Source of the DNA: Climacteris rufus
Taxonomy: Eukaryota; Chordata; Aves; Passeriformes; Climacteridae
Reading direction: 5' to 3'
DNA: 64,000 nucleotides
NCBI GenBank assembly: GCA_013398175.1
Contig: VZRZ01004576.1
Location: 391,583-455,582, forward strand
This document shows positions 14,378-25,400 of this stretch, piece after piece; position 1 is the stretch's first letter; the number at the start of each line of letters is the position of its first letter. Under the pieces are notes generated by a model. It was not told the DNA's origin and ran no database searches. It was given only the letters and a program-made list of their open reading frames with translations. The translations under genes and the position numbers were made by a program.

Positions 14378-14960
14378 CGAAGAGCACTGACTGGCGGCTC
14401 CAGCTCTGGTAACGAAGACGCCACTGTAAACGTGGTGCGAAGCGGAGCGGGTGAGGATCCGGCCGTCTGCGCAACGACTGCAGCGCGCGGTGCTGCTCGT
14501 TAAAAGCACCAGCACAGAACCCCGTGTGTGAAGCACATGCCTGTTTACAGCAGTAACTTCCCCAGAAAAGCTCGAAAGACCACAAAGCTGGCGGCAAGAG
14601 AGCAGCTCAGCCTCGCACAGCTGTGTGGAGTGTCATGAAAATGAGCTCACGCCCCGCACCGCCCGGCTATGCCGCGGAGCTGCGCTCCCAGCGTGCACGA
14701 GCTGAACCAGACCCCGACTTCCCACGCAGGAACGCCGGGGAGCGGCTGCCGCAGGCAGAGCTTCCCTTTGCCCAGGCACCTCAGAGCACACAGGGCACCT
14801 GAGCAGCGAGAGCAAAGAGGCTGCCTCGCAACCAAGAGAGAGGAGGGAGAAAGACTAAGGTGGGAGCCGGACTCACGGGCGCAGCTTCACCAGCAGCAGC
14901 CCACGTTCCCCTGCACCGCAGCTCCGGCCAAGCCAGGGGCACCCAACACCAAGAGCCACT
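14378..14960. promoter_or_regulatory. Intragenic CpG-dense patch (14.4 kb)
   Basis: CpG dinucleotides cluster strongly. I count about 16 between 14385 and 14510, with more groups at 14640-14760 and 14820-14930, while most surrounding sequence has almost none. Such islands in long vertebrate introns often mark enhancers, alternative promoters or noncoding-RNA starts. Two donor-like sites flank it: a minus-strand GTGAGTCC at 14877 reading leftwards, and a plus-strand AAGTGAGTCC near 15018. Direction and function cannot be decided from sequence. Open frames of up to 100 codons here are what GC-rich sequence gives by chance. Confidence 0.5.
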
Positions 14961-15149
14961 GCAGATGGTGACATTGGGGTGGGAGGCTGGAGAGGCTGGC
15001 TGGCCCCAGATCTCTCCAAGTGAGTCCAGCCACCACTTACGAAGCTGTGCAGCCACTCCAGCAAGGGTGTCAACCTGTTGGGTCCCAACCGAGGAAACCC
15101 TTTCATCCTCCGATTTTTTTAATTTCTTTTTTTAAAGCTGTGTTTCTTC

Positions 15150-15770
15150 TCCTTTTAGATTGTTGCTTATGAGCTGTGAAAGACTGCAGTGAATTATATA
15201 TTTTCATGCATCATGAGTCACGTTCCTCCCCTTTTCTTTGTCCCAGCCGTACACTGTTTCTGCATCTGATTCAAAAATGCAGGGACATGCATTTCTCTCG
15301 TACAACAGAGTTTTCAGAATTATTCATGATTTAGAAATGCACAGCTTAATTTGTACTGCTTTGCAGCCTGGTCTCTGTCTTTTAGTGCCGTGTAACTTGT
15401 TCTTTATAGTGGCTCAAGCTGGGAAAGAAACTAAGCACAGCTTGCAAACTCCTCAGTTCTGCTTCTAAAGCAATAGAGAATGATGAAGTACAGAGACTAA
15501 ACATTCATTTTCTCAAGGATCTTGGATTATTTTAAAGTGAAAGTCACTCAAGAGTTTCACGGATATAAGTGTCAAGGAATTCTGTGCAACACTAACAGTT
15601 GGTATAAGGCAGAATACAGTGCAAGCCCTAGAAGCTATTTTGTTTGCGAGGGCAATAATTTCAGCATAAACCAGATTATATTTGCAGAGACAAGGCTCCC
15701 TGCAACTTTTGCTTTCCAGCACCAAACCTCTGGCTCTTCCCTTTACCTGGCTAGTCCCAGCAGGTCTTTC
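15150..15770 (+). repeat. Unidentified dispersed repeat, copy B
   Basis: This is the plus-strand partner of the copy at 12770-13270. The strongest block runs from about 15340 to 15700 and contains TTCTAAAGCAATAGAGAATG, CTTGGATTATTTTAAAGTG and CCAGATTATATTTGCAGAG. The boundaries are soft because the ends drift beyond what I can align by eye. The two copies lie about 1.9 kb apart in opposite orientations, so an unspliced transcript could in principle pair them. Confidence 0.75.
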
Positions 15771-16079
15771 CCTGCTTGCTCTTCATGTGCCACCACTCGA
15801 AGAAACACACAAATTGCTCCTGCAGCACAGGAGCTAGAGCCCTCCAAAGCCCAGAAAACATGACCTCCAGGAGACAACTGAAAGACTTACAGTCATACCA
15901 GCTGCAAAAGAAAAGTTGGAGGGAAGTGTCAAGCCTGTGGATGTATATGAAGGAGTGGAGAGAGAGGGGGCACAGGGAATTTCACCACCTCGAGCAGTGG
16001 ATCTTGTGAGCTGTAAGCTGGCTACAAACACACCAGGGCAACAGGAGGCTGATTAACAGGGCAATACGAGGATGCCATG

Positions 16080-16500
16080 ACATCCACTATTGCTCTCTCA
16101 TCAGCACCAACCCAGCAAAGCAAATCCCTGCACTGCCAACATCATTGCTTGCTCCTGTCTCTCACACTTCCACAGTCTGTCCCCTGGCCCAGGGATGCTG
16201 CTTGCTCAGCCAGCCCCACTCCCCACACACCACGTTTCCGCTGCTGCAAAGTTTTCAGGGCTGCAAGAACAACACATTTCCACTCCCTGGGCTGGGGGTG
16301 CACACCGAGTCCTTGCTCACACAGCACCCCCAGTGTCACCCCCAGTGCTCACGCCTGCTCAGAGCCTGCCCTTGCCCATGCCATCCTCACACCACTGCCA
16401 CACCACGCTGGGAGGACAATCAGGGCAAACCCACCCATTTCATTTGGGCAGCAAATACAAAGCCACAGGACAATTGTATGCACTTACCGTAAAGGTAAAG
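16080..16500. other. C-rich, CA-rich intronic stretch
   Basis: The plus strand is rich in C, CA and CC over about 400 bp, so three overlapping plus-strand frames stay open for more than 100 codons. Frames open in all three phases indicate base composition and not coding. A short repeat, ACCCCCAGTGTC then ACCCCCAGTGCTC, occurs near 16324-16350. CpG is not strongly enriched. Confidence 0.6.
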
Positions 16501-19500
16501 CAGGGGACAAAGGAAGCAAGGAAGGAAGGAAGCTACATTAAGCCTACAGTTAGTTAAAATAAATCTCTCTTCCCCTCCCCTTCCCTCTGGCCTCACATAC
16601 TCAGCTCCAAACATCCCCCTTCCCACTCCCAGCACAGAGTTGTCTCTCGGGTTCAGGCTCCAATGCAGGCTTTGTGTTTCAACAAGGCTGTGCTCTAAGG
16701 AACTGCTTCCTGAATGACCAGGGGGAAACACCACATGGTACCACAGCACAGCACACGGGTCCAAAGCACAGGTTTTGTGGAACACATCTGAGGGAGGCAG
16801 GGCAACCTTCACTTGGTGCACCCAGTGTCACACCGGTAAAACAGCATGAAATGCTTTCAGAGGCTTAACTAGTTCAGCTTTTTTGGAAGAAAGATGTGAC
16901 AAAAGCACAGTCAAAAATAGACCAGCTTTGGCTAATATAACAGATTATTCTTCTAACGAGGTCTCAACCACATCTGAAGTAGTTTCAGTAATGGTGATAA
17001 CAACCAGCACAAAAGAGAGCAATGTGAATTCACAAGTGAAATAAGTGCTTAAAATACTCAGTAAAGCACAAATATCATAGAGGGCACAGATGCCTTAAAA
17101 AGGCCAAAACCCACCTCTGCTCTCTTTCAGTGAGATTATAAAAAGTAACGGAGAGCTTTACAGATATGCTGCCCAACTTTGTTCGTACACAGAAGAAATA
17201 AATTTGGAAGCTCCACATATTAGATTAGAACACAAAAAAAATCCCAGAACATCTGAGTGAAAATGTGCCCATTCAAGCGATTGCTTAAATAGGGGAGTGA
17301 CTTTTTAGACAACTAGGAAGCCTGCGAGTTTGTAGCAATGTCAAACTGCCCTATTTTTAGCATTGTGTGTCAAGGGCACATGCCTAGAAAGCACTTTCAC
17401 TGCTTCAGCAGTTTACAGGAAAAACAAGGTAGACAAGCATGTGCTTATTTACAGACAGATGAGCCTGCATCTTGTGTGTGAATAATCACATGGGACTGCT
17501 TCAGTTTTACAGGGTGACTCACCAGGGCAGCATCAGGGCTCCTGACATAGCCCCAGAGCTCAGCACTGGCGGAAGGAAATGGCTGCATAGCACTCCAAAT
17601 CCTGAAGCAGCACAAGAGGGGCTGGGCAGTAAACTGAAAGCAAATGGGCTACATTCATTTTTTTCAAGCGTAAAGTAAATGTTTCAGATAGGCAAGAATG
17701 ATAAAGGGTCTGCAAAAAAAAAAAAACAACTAGTGAACTCTTGTCAAAGGCCTCGTATTCCCCACTGGTTTTCTATTTTAAGTTCTACATATGACTAATT
17801 TTCAAACTTTTCAGTACCTATAGCATCAACGGCTAAAAAAAAACCCAGAAAAGTCTTTCATCAGTTGATGAAAGCCTGTACAGTCATCCAGAAGAAGCAG
17901 GAAGCCTTACCCTGACCACCAGTTCTACTGAGATTCAATACTTCCAAAACTCAGACGCTGTGCATAACACCGTAAAGTCACGCTTTATCAGGTAGCTCTC
18001 ATTTCCTAATAAAAATAGTTATCAAACAACAAAGGTTTTACCAATACACATAATGCTTGGCTCTCTGCTTTCAGTTAATACCTGTATGCCCACAACCTGT
18101 CTGTATGTCACAGACAAGACAGCTGCATTTTTCACTAGCAAGTGTCCTTTATTTGAAATATCAGCTGAGTAGTTTCAAGCAAATTCTTTACTGTAAGGCA
18201 CTGGCAAGCTCACTGAGTATCCTTACACTTAGCTAATAAGCTTTGCAGTATGGAAGACAACAAGGACTAAAAGAGGCACAATTCCAGAAAACTGAATATA
18301 AATTTCTACTTCCTCCACTGTAATGGCTTGGGGGTGCCACAAGAGCTGTGCTTAGGCCGTCTACAAACAATTAAACAAACCTTTGGTCAGATCTCCAAAT
18401 CCTCACCAACTGAATCAGAAAGCTAGCATAGCCATATGTGAACAGAACAACTATGAAGCACTTGAGCCGCCTGAAACATGGCAATAAACACAATAATAAG
18501 ATTTTAATAGGACAAATGTATAAGCAAGCCAAGCAGCATTCTACCTAAGATTACAAAAGGGTTTCTGTACCCAAGAGTTGGTTTGTTATTCAAAGTTATG
18601 TCTGTGTCTATCCCACCGAGAAACCTTACATCTTAATAGGTGGTATGCAGCATCCTCAACAAGTTTGCAAGGAACAGAAATACCAGAGCAGGTACTAATT
18701 AATAGCTCATTTTATGCTCTGCACATTCTGAACACAAACATCAAGATTAGCTGCCACACGCTCTCCGGAGCCTGAGTGGAAGAAGTAATCCAGCTGTTAC
18801 AGGACTGAAGTCAGAAATTTGAAGGAAAACTAAAACAACCTAAATCAGTTTACTTGAATTTTCTGTTTTCACAGAAAAATCTTCACCACTATGCTGACGT
18901 CATCATCCATTTTCACTAGTCTGAGAAAGTACCTCAAGTTCTATTTTAGGAAACTTTACACAAAACTTTCAAGAGTATCTTCTGTTTAAACTCTAGTAGA
19001 TAATGAAACACGTAAGTGTTGTGTGCTGACCAGCACGGTCTGCAGACTAAGGGTACTCCAACAGCAAGTACCTGTGACAACTACATTCAGCCTTATCCAT
19101 AGAAATTTCAGGAAAGAAGACAAGGTCAACTAGCAAACAGGCTGGAAGGAAAGAGTGGATGGCACAAAATGTGGTCAGACATCAGAAGTGTTACCAGCAG
19201 CATGACAGTGTTGCTCTAACAGCTTCAAGATACAGCCTTGTCTGCTGTGGCTGATGTGCGAACTGTGCTGTTCTTAGGACAGTGAATAGGGACAGCACAG
19301 GACCACTGAGTAAAATTACTGTTGCCAGCAAAGCAAGCAAACAAGTACAGCTTGGGATGGGGGGAAAGAAAAAAAAAGAGCAGAGAACTATTTGCTTCTC
19401 TTTTTGGCTGCATTAGTAAATAAGCTTTCGAGCAACATAAATCCCATTAATTTTCTACGGGAACAGATGTTTGCTTAACACCACCTCACTTTCAGCACTC

Positions 19501-22014
19501 ACTCAGAGAGAACACATCACACAAAACATGCTGCTAAAAGAATAAGGGAAAACAGAATAAAACAAAAACCAGTTCCAAGTTACTGTGTCTGTATAAACAA
19601 AGTAGGAAGTGAACCTAATCCCCACATTACAGCTTCTCTCCCTAGATACCTAAATGTGATTGTACTCCTGTGCTACTGCTCAGTGACCGGTACAAACCAC
19701 AGGTTACTTTTTCACAAACTAGCCCAGCATAGCTGCTTTGTGAGCATCCATCTGCCTGAAGTTTAGAGAGCTCAACTCCAAAGCTTTTTGGATGTCCTGC
19801 TGCTGAAAAATCCCCCAGCTAAACCCTACAGCCCAGGGCTGAAGGGTGCAGGCACTCTTCCCTCCAAGCCCAAGCAATTACTAACTGCATTGCTGCATGT
19901 TGACCTAAAAACCTTGATCTCAGGTATGGCACGTGGCTACCTTTGCCCTTCCACCATCTCTTCCAGTCATGCAAAGCACAAATCATTGTCACCCTAGGCC
20001 ACCTTTAACCCTCAGTTCCAACCTCAAAGCCTGTCTGCACCACTGGCCCTCCAGCTCTGACCCTCTGGAACTGCCTCACTGAGACAGGGCTTTGCACGTG
20101 GGATCCAAGCTGGCCAGTGCTGTGCTCTTTTGGGAAGGGGACCAAGGAGAAGCAGGTGAGATTCAGGAAAGAGAAGCAGGAACAAAGTGGAAAAGCATCA
20201 GGAAAATAAACAGAAAGAAAAACAGTAAGGGGAAATAGGTATGAAGTTGCAAAAATCTGAAGGTATCAAGGTTACACTCAGGGTTGTTTTTCATCACTTT
20301 GCCTCAAACTATTAAGTAATTGAAATTCTTCATTCTGAATTTGCCTAAAATGTAAGAAAATACTGTTTTAAAAGGATTGTCCTTAATACGAAATGCAACA
20401 GCTTTTCATTGGCGTCTGTTAAAAGTGTGTCACACTGGGTGTCCACCAAGTCCATAGCTTGCTTATAAAGCATGGTACAGTGTTTCTAACCTAACAGCAA
20501 CAATATACTACAGTGTTATTCAAGGCAAGTGTTTTAAAACTTCAGTTAATAACTCTAACTCTTCATTGGAAGCATTCTGAAAGCATGGCTGCCTTTTTTT
20601 CAGATGAGCAGAGGATCTGACAGAAGGTTCATCCAAAATCATGTACATCTTTTAGATAATGGAAAGGAACTATGGATTTCAAGACCTGATTATACACACA
20701 TGAAGAGGCAAGGCTGAGAAAAGCAGACTGGTTTAGAACCTCCCACGAGTCACTGAATTTGGAGTTCCTGTTACTTTAAGCCCAGCCTATCTTTAGAAGT
20801 AAGTTCTGCTAATTGGAAGATGTAAAGGCAACAATATTACTAAGAGACACATTGCTCAAGTGCAGAACACACCTTCTTCAGTTATTTTTACTGCTGCTCC
20901 ATGCATAGACAAGTTTTTGTAGTAAAATGGACAGGTAGTGGCAGTTCTTTGAAATTTAAATACATTTTTTCAATCAGTGTTACTTAGTTCTTATATTGAT
21001 GCACATTTTAGGAGGCATGCATACTGTTTATAAGTCAAATACTCTCAGTAAAGCCCTAAATAAAACAGTGATTTACGTAACTAATCACAAAAAGACTCAC
21101 TCTGAAGAACTGGTATATAAGAAGAGATACAGAGCTTTAAGACTTCTCAAGATTAATGACAGCTAAACTTTTTCTTCCTAAGATTACTACCAATGTTCAA
21201 GAAGAATTTTCCTGCATATAATGGAATTGGCCAACCAAAGATCACTGAGGTGACATACACTTAAGTTAGAATCATACTGACTTTTAACTATAACTTCAGT
21301 ACAGTAGCAGGATATGACCTAGTACTGCAACAAGTAGTTACAATTACTGTAACTTTAGCATCAGCTTCATTGTAGCCCTTCCTTAAAGCTGTGCATTTGC
21401 CCTTACTTAGCTTCCCTGGTATCAACATTTCCCAGTTTGTTGCAACTGTGTTAAAGGAAAAGGAAAACCAGCGATAGGCAATCGTGGTCATGCTGTAGGG
21501 AACAGTGAGGATTTCACTGAAAGTGACTCCCAAAATAACTTAAAAAAAAATAAAAATAGCTCTCTCACAAACAACCAAGTTTCATTTTTACTATACTTCT
21601 TTTAAACCATTAATGAGTCATCACTTAAATCACTAGCTACATTTATAAAGAATAATTCACACAGCAAACTAAACTTCACAAAATGAAACTGTATGCATTT
21701 CCAATACAAACAATTTCTCTCCTCTAAACTAATTAAAGACACAGGAATGGACTGATTTGCATGGGGGAGAGTATAATTTTTTTTTTAGATTTGTATTTTG
21801 AAGTATATTTACCACAGAGGTTGTGTTTCACCTCATAGCAAAAGCTCAATGTCTCCTACTTACTTAGCCCACACAAAATTTTCCTCTTTACCAGAAGGGT
21901 TTTCCACCAAAAATGAGACCAAGAAAGCTCGTGGTGTAGCCGAACAACACGAAACGCAATTAGTGGTAAAGTTTTTGTAGGTTGTGTCATTTCGTGTTCT
22001 TTCTGTGCCTTCAA
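16501..22014 (-). other. IGF2BP3: IGF2BP3 intron 3, middle part, nothing recognised
   Basis: This is AT-leaning unique-looking sequence. It has a 13-base A run at 17714-17726 and otherwise no exon with paired splice sites, no RNA gene and no repeat family I can name. Confidence 0.6.
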
Positions 22015-22410
22015 GGGGCAGCGAAGGCTTCGTTAGAACACACTGCAAGCAAAGGCTGACTCCTGCAATCCGTGCCCACTTCGATTAGCCTTAATCTCGG
22101 TGGAAGCAGAGCAGTTTTCCCTGCCTGCCGGTCTGCGGGAGCCGCGGTGTGCGCGGTGTTTGCTGCGGGCGGTGCAGCCCGCGGAGCGCGGCGCTCGCTG
22201 TCGAGGAACAGCTCAGCCCCGGGCAGCCCGGCAACACCCACCCACGGGGCTCCTGTGGGCTGGAAACCGCAGCTCCACACCCCGGCAAGCCCCGCCGCCC
22301 CAAGCACAGCCCAGACAGCAGGACAGTGGTGTGGGCCACCTTTGTGAAGTGTCCTCACAGGCTGCAAAGTGAGGAGCGGCTATCCCGCGAGTACTGCAAG
22401 AAGCTGCTGT
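22015..22410. promoter_or_regulatory. Intragenic CpG-dense patch (22 kb), the densest in the window
   Basis: I count about 20 CpGs in the 200 bp from 22080 to 22285, including GGAGCCGCGG, GTGCGCGGTG and GCGGAGCGCGGCGC, against an AT-leaning background on both sides. This is the best CpG-island candidate in the window. In a long intron it could be an alternative or antisense promoter, or an enhancer with CpG-rich core. Short frames in both directions are composition artefacts. No TATA box or splice donor clearly fixes a direction. Confidence 0.55.
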
Positions 22411-25400
22411 GAAGTGCAACACAAAGCGGGCTCATCATGAACAAGAGGGGACACTGCACAACACACCTCAGGAATAATTAAAAAAACTGTATTCCTCACC
22501 TAAACCAAACTAGAAAATCAAAATGACAAATATCTTCACTTGTGGTGGTCTTTCATCCACACACAAACCCAGATTTCACTAAAATTGCTGAAATATGCAG
22601 GACACGTTAAAGAGCAAGTGCCCTGAGCATTCAAACATCTCCGATGCTCCCAAACAGACTTTGATGTGGATCACAGCATTTTAAGTGCAAGCTGTATGCA
22701 CCATGGTACCTACACCCGAGAGAGTGCTGGCCCTGTGGGTTGTGTATTTTGGGTGATAACACATGTTCTCACATTACTCAGTGATCATTTTGATGAAGCA
22801 GCTATTAGGAATAAAAAACAAATTTAACATTCAGATGTACTCCAAAGTTACTGTATATATCCTATGTCACAAGAAAACAGGAGGAAGCTATGACTTTTAG
22901 TTTCCCACTTTTCCTCTCCAATATTCTGTCTTCTTGCTCCCTGGAATAAAGATCACCTCACTGATAGACTGTGAAGGGCTGGGCTGATTAACAGATTTAG
23001 CAGATACACAACAGAGGAGACAACAGCCTCAAGAGCATGGGACTGCAAGAAAGAGCAAAGACCATGTCGATGACCCCCTTATGGCTGCAGCTGGAGTCAA
23101 GCAGCAGGATTTCCTTAGACAGCATTGCTACATCTGGATAGCTCTCCCAAGGAAATGAAAAGCAATGCTTCTGCAAGATATGCTGCCAGATATGCCAAAG
23201 CCAGAAAAGCATGCAAGAGACAGTGATGATCTGAATTGAATTGCTAGTAATAATAAAGGAAAAGTTAATGCACATTAGCACAATAGTTACCTCTGTCTCA
23301 GGTGACCATCATACCTCAGGGCAAGGAAAAAACACAAGTATCATGTAACTCTGCTCACTAGAAATTAGCTACAATCAGCTGGTGGGTAGTCAAGCAACAC
23401 ATGCAGTGGGGTGAAAAAAAGGAGTTTCCTGAACGCAACAAAATAAGGGAGAACTTAAAAAGTGTGAACAAGGAAAATGTTGCTCAGACATTTTTGGACA
23501 GAAAATCAGTCTGCAGGATTGCAAACATGCCTCTAGAATTTGTTTTCAGAAATGGTTTGCAGAACAATATAAACCACAATCAGCTCTATATTAAACACTT
23601 GCTGTGCTGATAATCTTTATTTTATATCTGTCTTACCCAAATTCATCTAGCATTCTTCTAAAACCTTAGGACAGTATGACCTGATAGCAACGGATAAGAA
23701 ATTAGGAGGTCTAAGCTTGCTTATGGCCACTTCCCTCCTTTTGGTAGATTTTTGCATTCTGTGTGAGCATAAACAGTTGATGGAAGCCAAGTATTCTATA
23801 GGTTATAGCTTTATACACAGGATAAGCACAACAAAGTCTTCATTTAGGATCTTGGGTGCATCTGACACACATGCTGACATTTATCAGCAAAGGTGCAAAG
23901 ATTCCTGTTCTGGGTTAGCACAGAATATAAAGTCTTTAAATTAAGAATATCTCCTTGGACTAGTAAAATATAAAACTTCCTTGCAGTTCTGGAATATTTT
24001 TTTCCATTTAGAAACCTAATTCTATTTTTCCTTAAAATTAAATAGAAACAGATCTTTTAGGCAGAATTCATAGAAAGCATCCATAAAGTTACAAGTGGTG
24101 AAGTTGTCTACTAATTTTAAAGTAATGTTTGCCACATCACCAATCTGTATTTCTTATGCCTACAAACAATATAATGTTTCTATAACTTTAAGTCATTTTA
24201 TCACTAGAACAAGAAAAACCAAAGGAATCTGAAAACCTACTTATTTTTCTGAAAAAAATACTCACAATTATATAGTTCCAACTACTAATTCCTCATACTC
24301 CTCAAAAAGAATAGGTTTAAGATTTCCCACCCCTTCCCTGTGTGCATCTTCAAGCACTGCTAGAATGCTAACTCTGTATCTTCCAAATTTTGGCTATCAA
24401 ATTCTTTGGAAAGAATGATATCTTTGGCATCACGAGAACACAAAAACTGAAAAAAAAAAAAAAACAATTCATGCACAGAGATTCAAAACTCTTTAGTTCA
24501 AGCTCATAAAAGACCTTCCCCATAGCAGTGTAACCAGACAAGGAGGATGAGGACAAGATGTCCTCTGGCCCCATCCCTGTTCTGGTCTTTGACGGAAGGA
24601 AAAGTCCCAGGAATGCTGTGTGTCCTACAAATCCCAGGAGGCCCTCTAGCACCCAAGGAATGCTGCACAAGGATGTTACCATCTAGCTGCTGTGCTCAGA
24701 GTATGGAAGGGGGAGAGGTGAGAGCACAGGAAAAAGCAGCTTCCTCCAACACTTAGCTGAAATGAAAGGGAATTGCAGAGCACTCTTATTTGCCAAAAGG
24801 ACAGGACCTTGGCTCACAGGCTAGGAGTTTTCTTCTGGAGCAGTAAGTCTCCAGGTATGAAGCCTCACCCAGTAGTTTTTAAGCCTAGAAAGCAACCCCC
24901 TGAACTGCATGCTGATAAAACACACTCCAGTGTGCACCAGGACAGCACACAGCACCCACACTCTGCTAACATCAACATCGGAAAGGTTAGAAAGCAGGTA
25001 AGACAATAGAAGCTTGTTATTGGGCTCACTTTTTGCTCAACTCAGACAAAGAAACCAAACTGGTGAAAAGCAAATACTTTGCAAGGAAGAAGGAAGTGAC
25101 TTCAAATGAGAGAATAATCCTTGGACAACCACAGAGGGGTTTCTTTTCAGGTAATGTTATGAAAATGCTTATTAGCAGGTGTAAAGACACACAGAAAGGG
25201 TTGGGCTTGGGTTTTCTGCTGTTGTTGGATTATTTGAGTGGCAGGGGAACACCTTTTTTTTTTACTTTTCTGCTTTACAGACGAAAATTGGGATTCATCT
25301 CATGGTAAAATTTTCCTTTGCTGATTTATAGAAATACCCCTGAACTGTTCATCTGGCATCAGACTAACAGTCTGGAAAGATCTATTTAAAAGCAATTTTT

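Noticed and set aside
15522..15863. Plus-strand frame resembling the minus-strand frame at 12766-12951 (LDDLKVKFIQ against LDYFKVKVTQ)
   Set aside because: The similarity is explained by the shared DNA repeat. Both start at a TTG and not an ATG, and both have an in-frame TAA at the same aligned position, so a protein is not supported.
16077..16557. Three overlapping plus-strand frames of 115-155 codons
   Set aside because: All three phases are open together because the strand is C-rich and stop-poor, which indicates composition and not coding.
21755..21762. Octamer motif ATTTGCAT here and at 53257-53264
   Set aside because: About two occurrences of any 8-mer are expected by chance on both strands of 64 kb.
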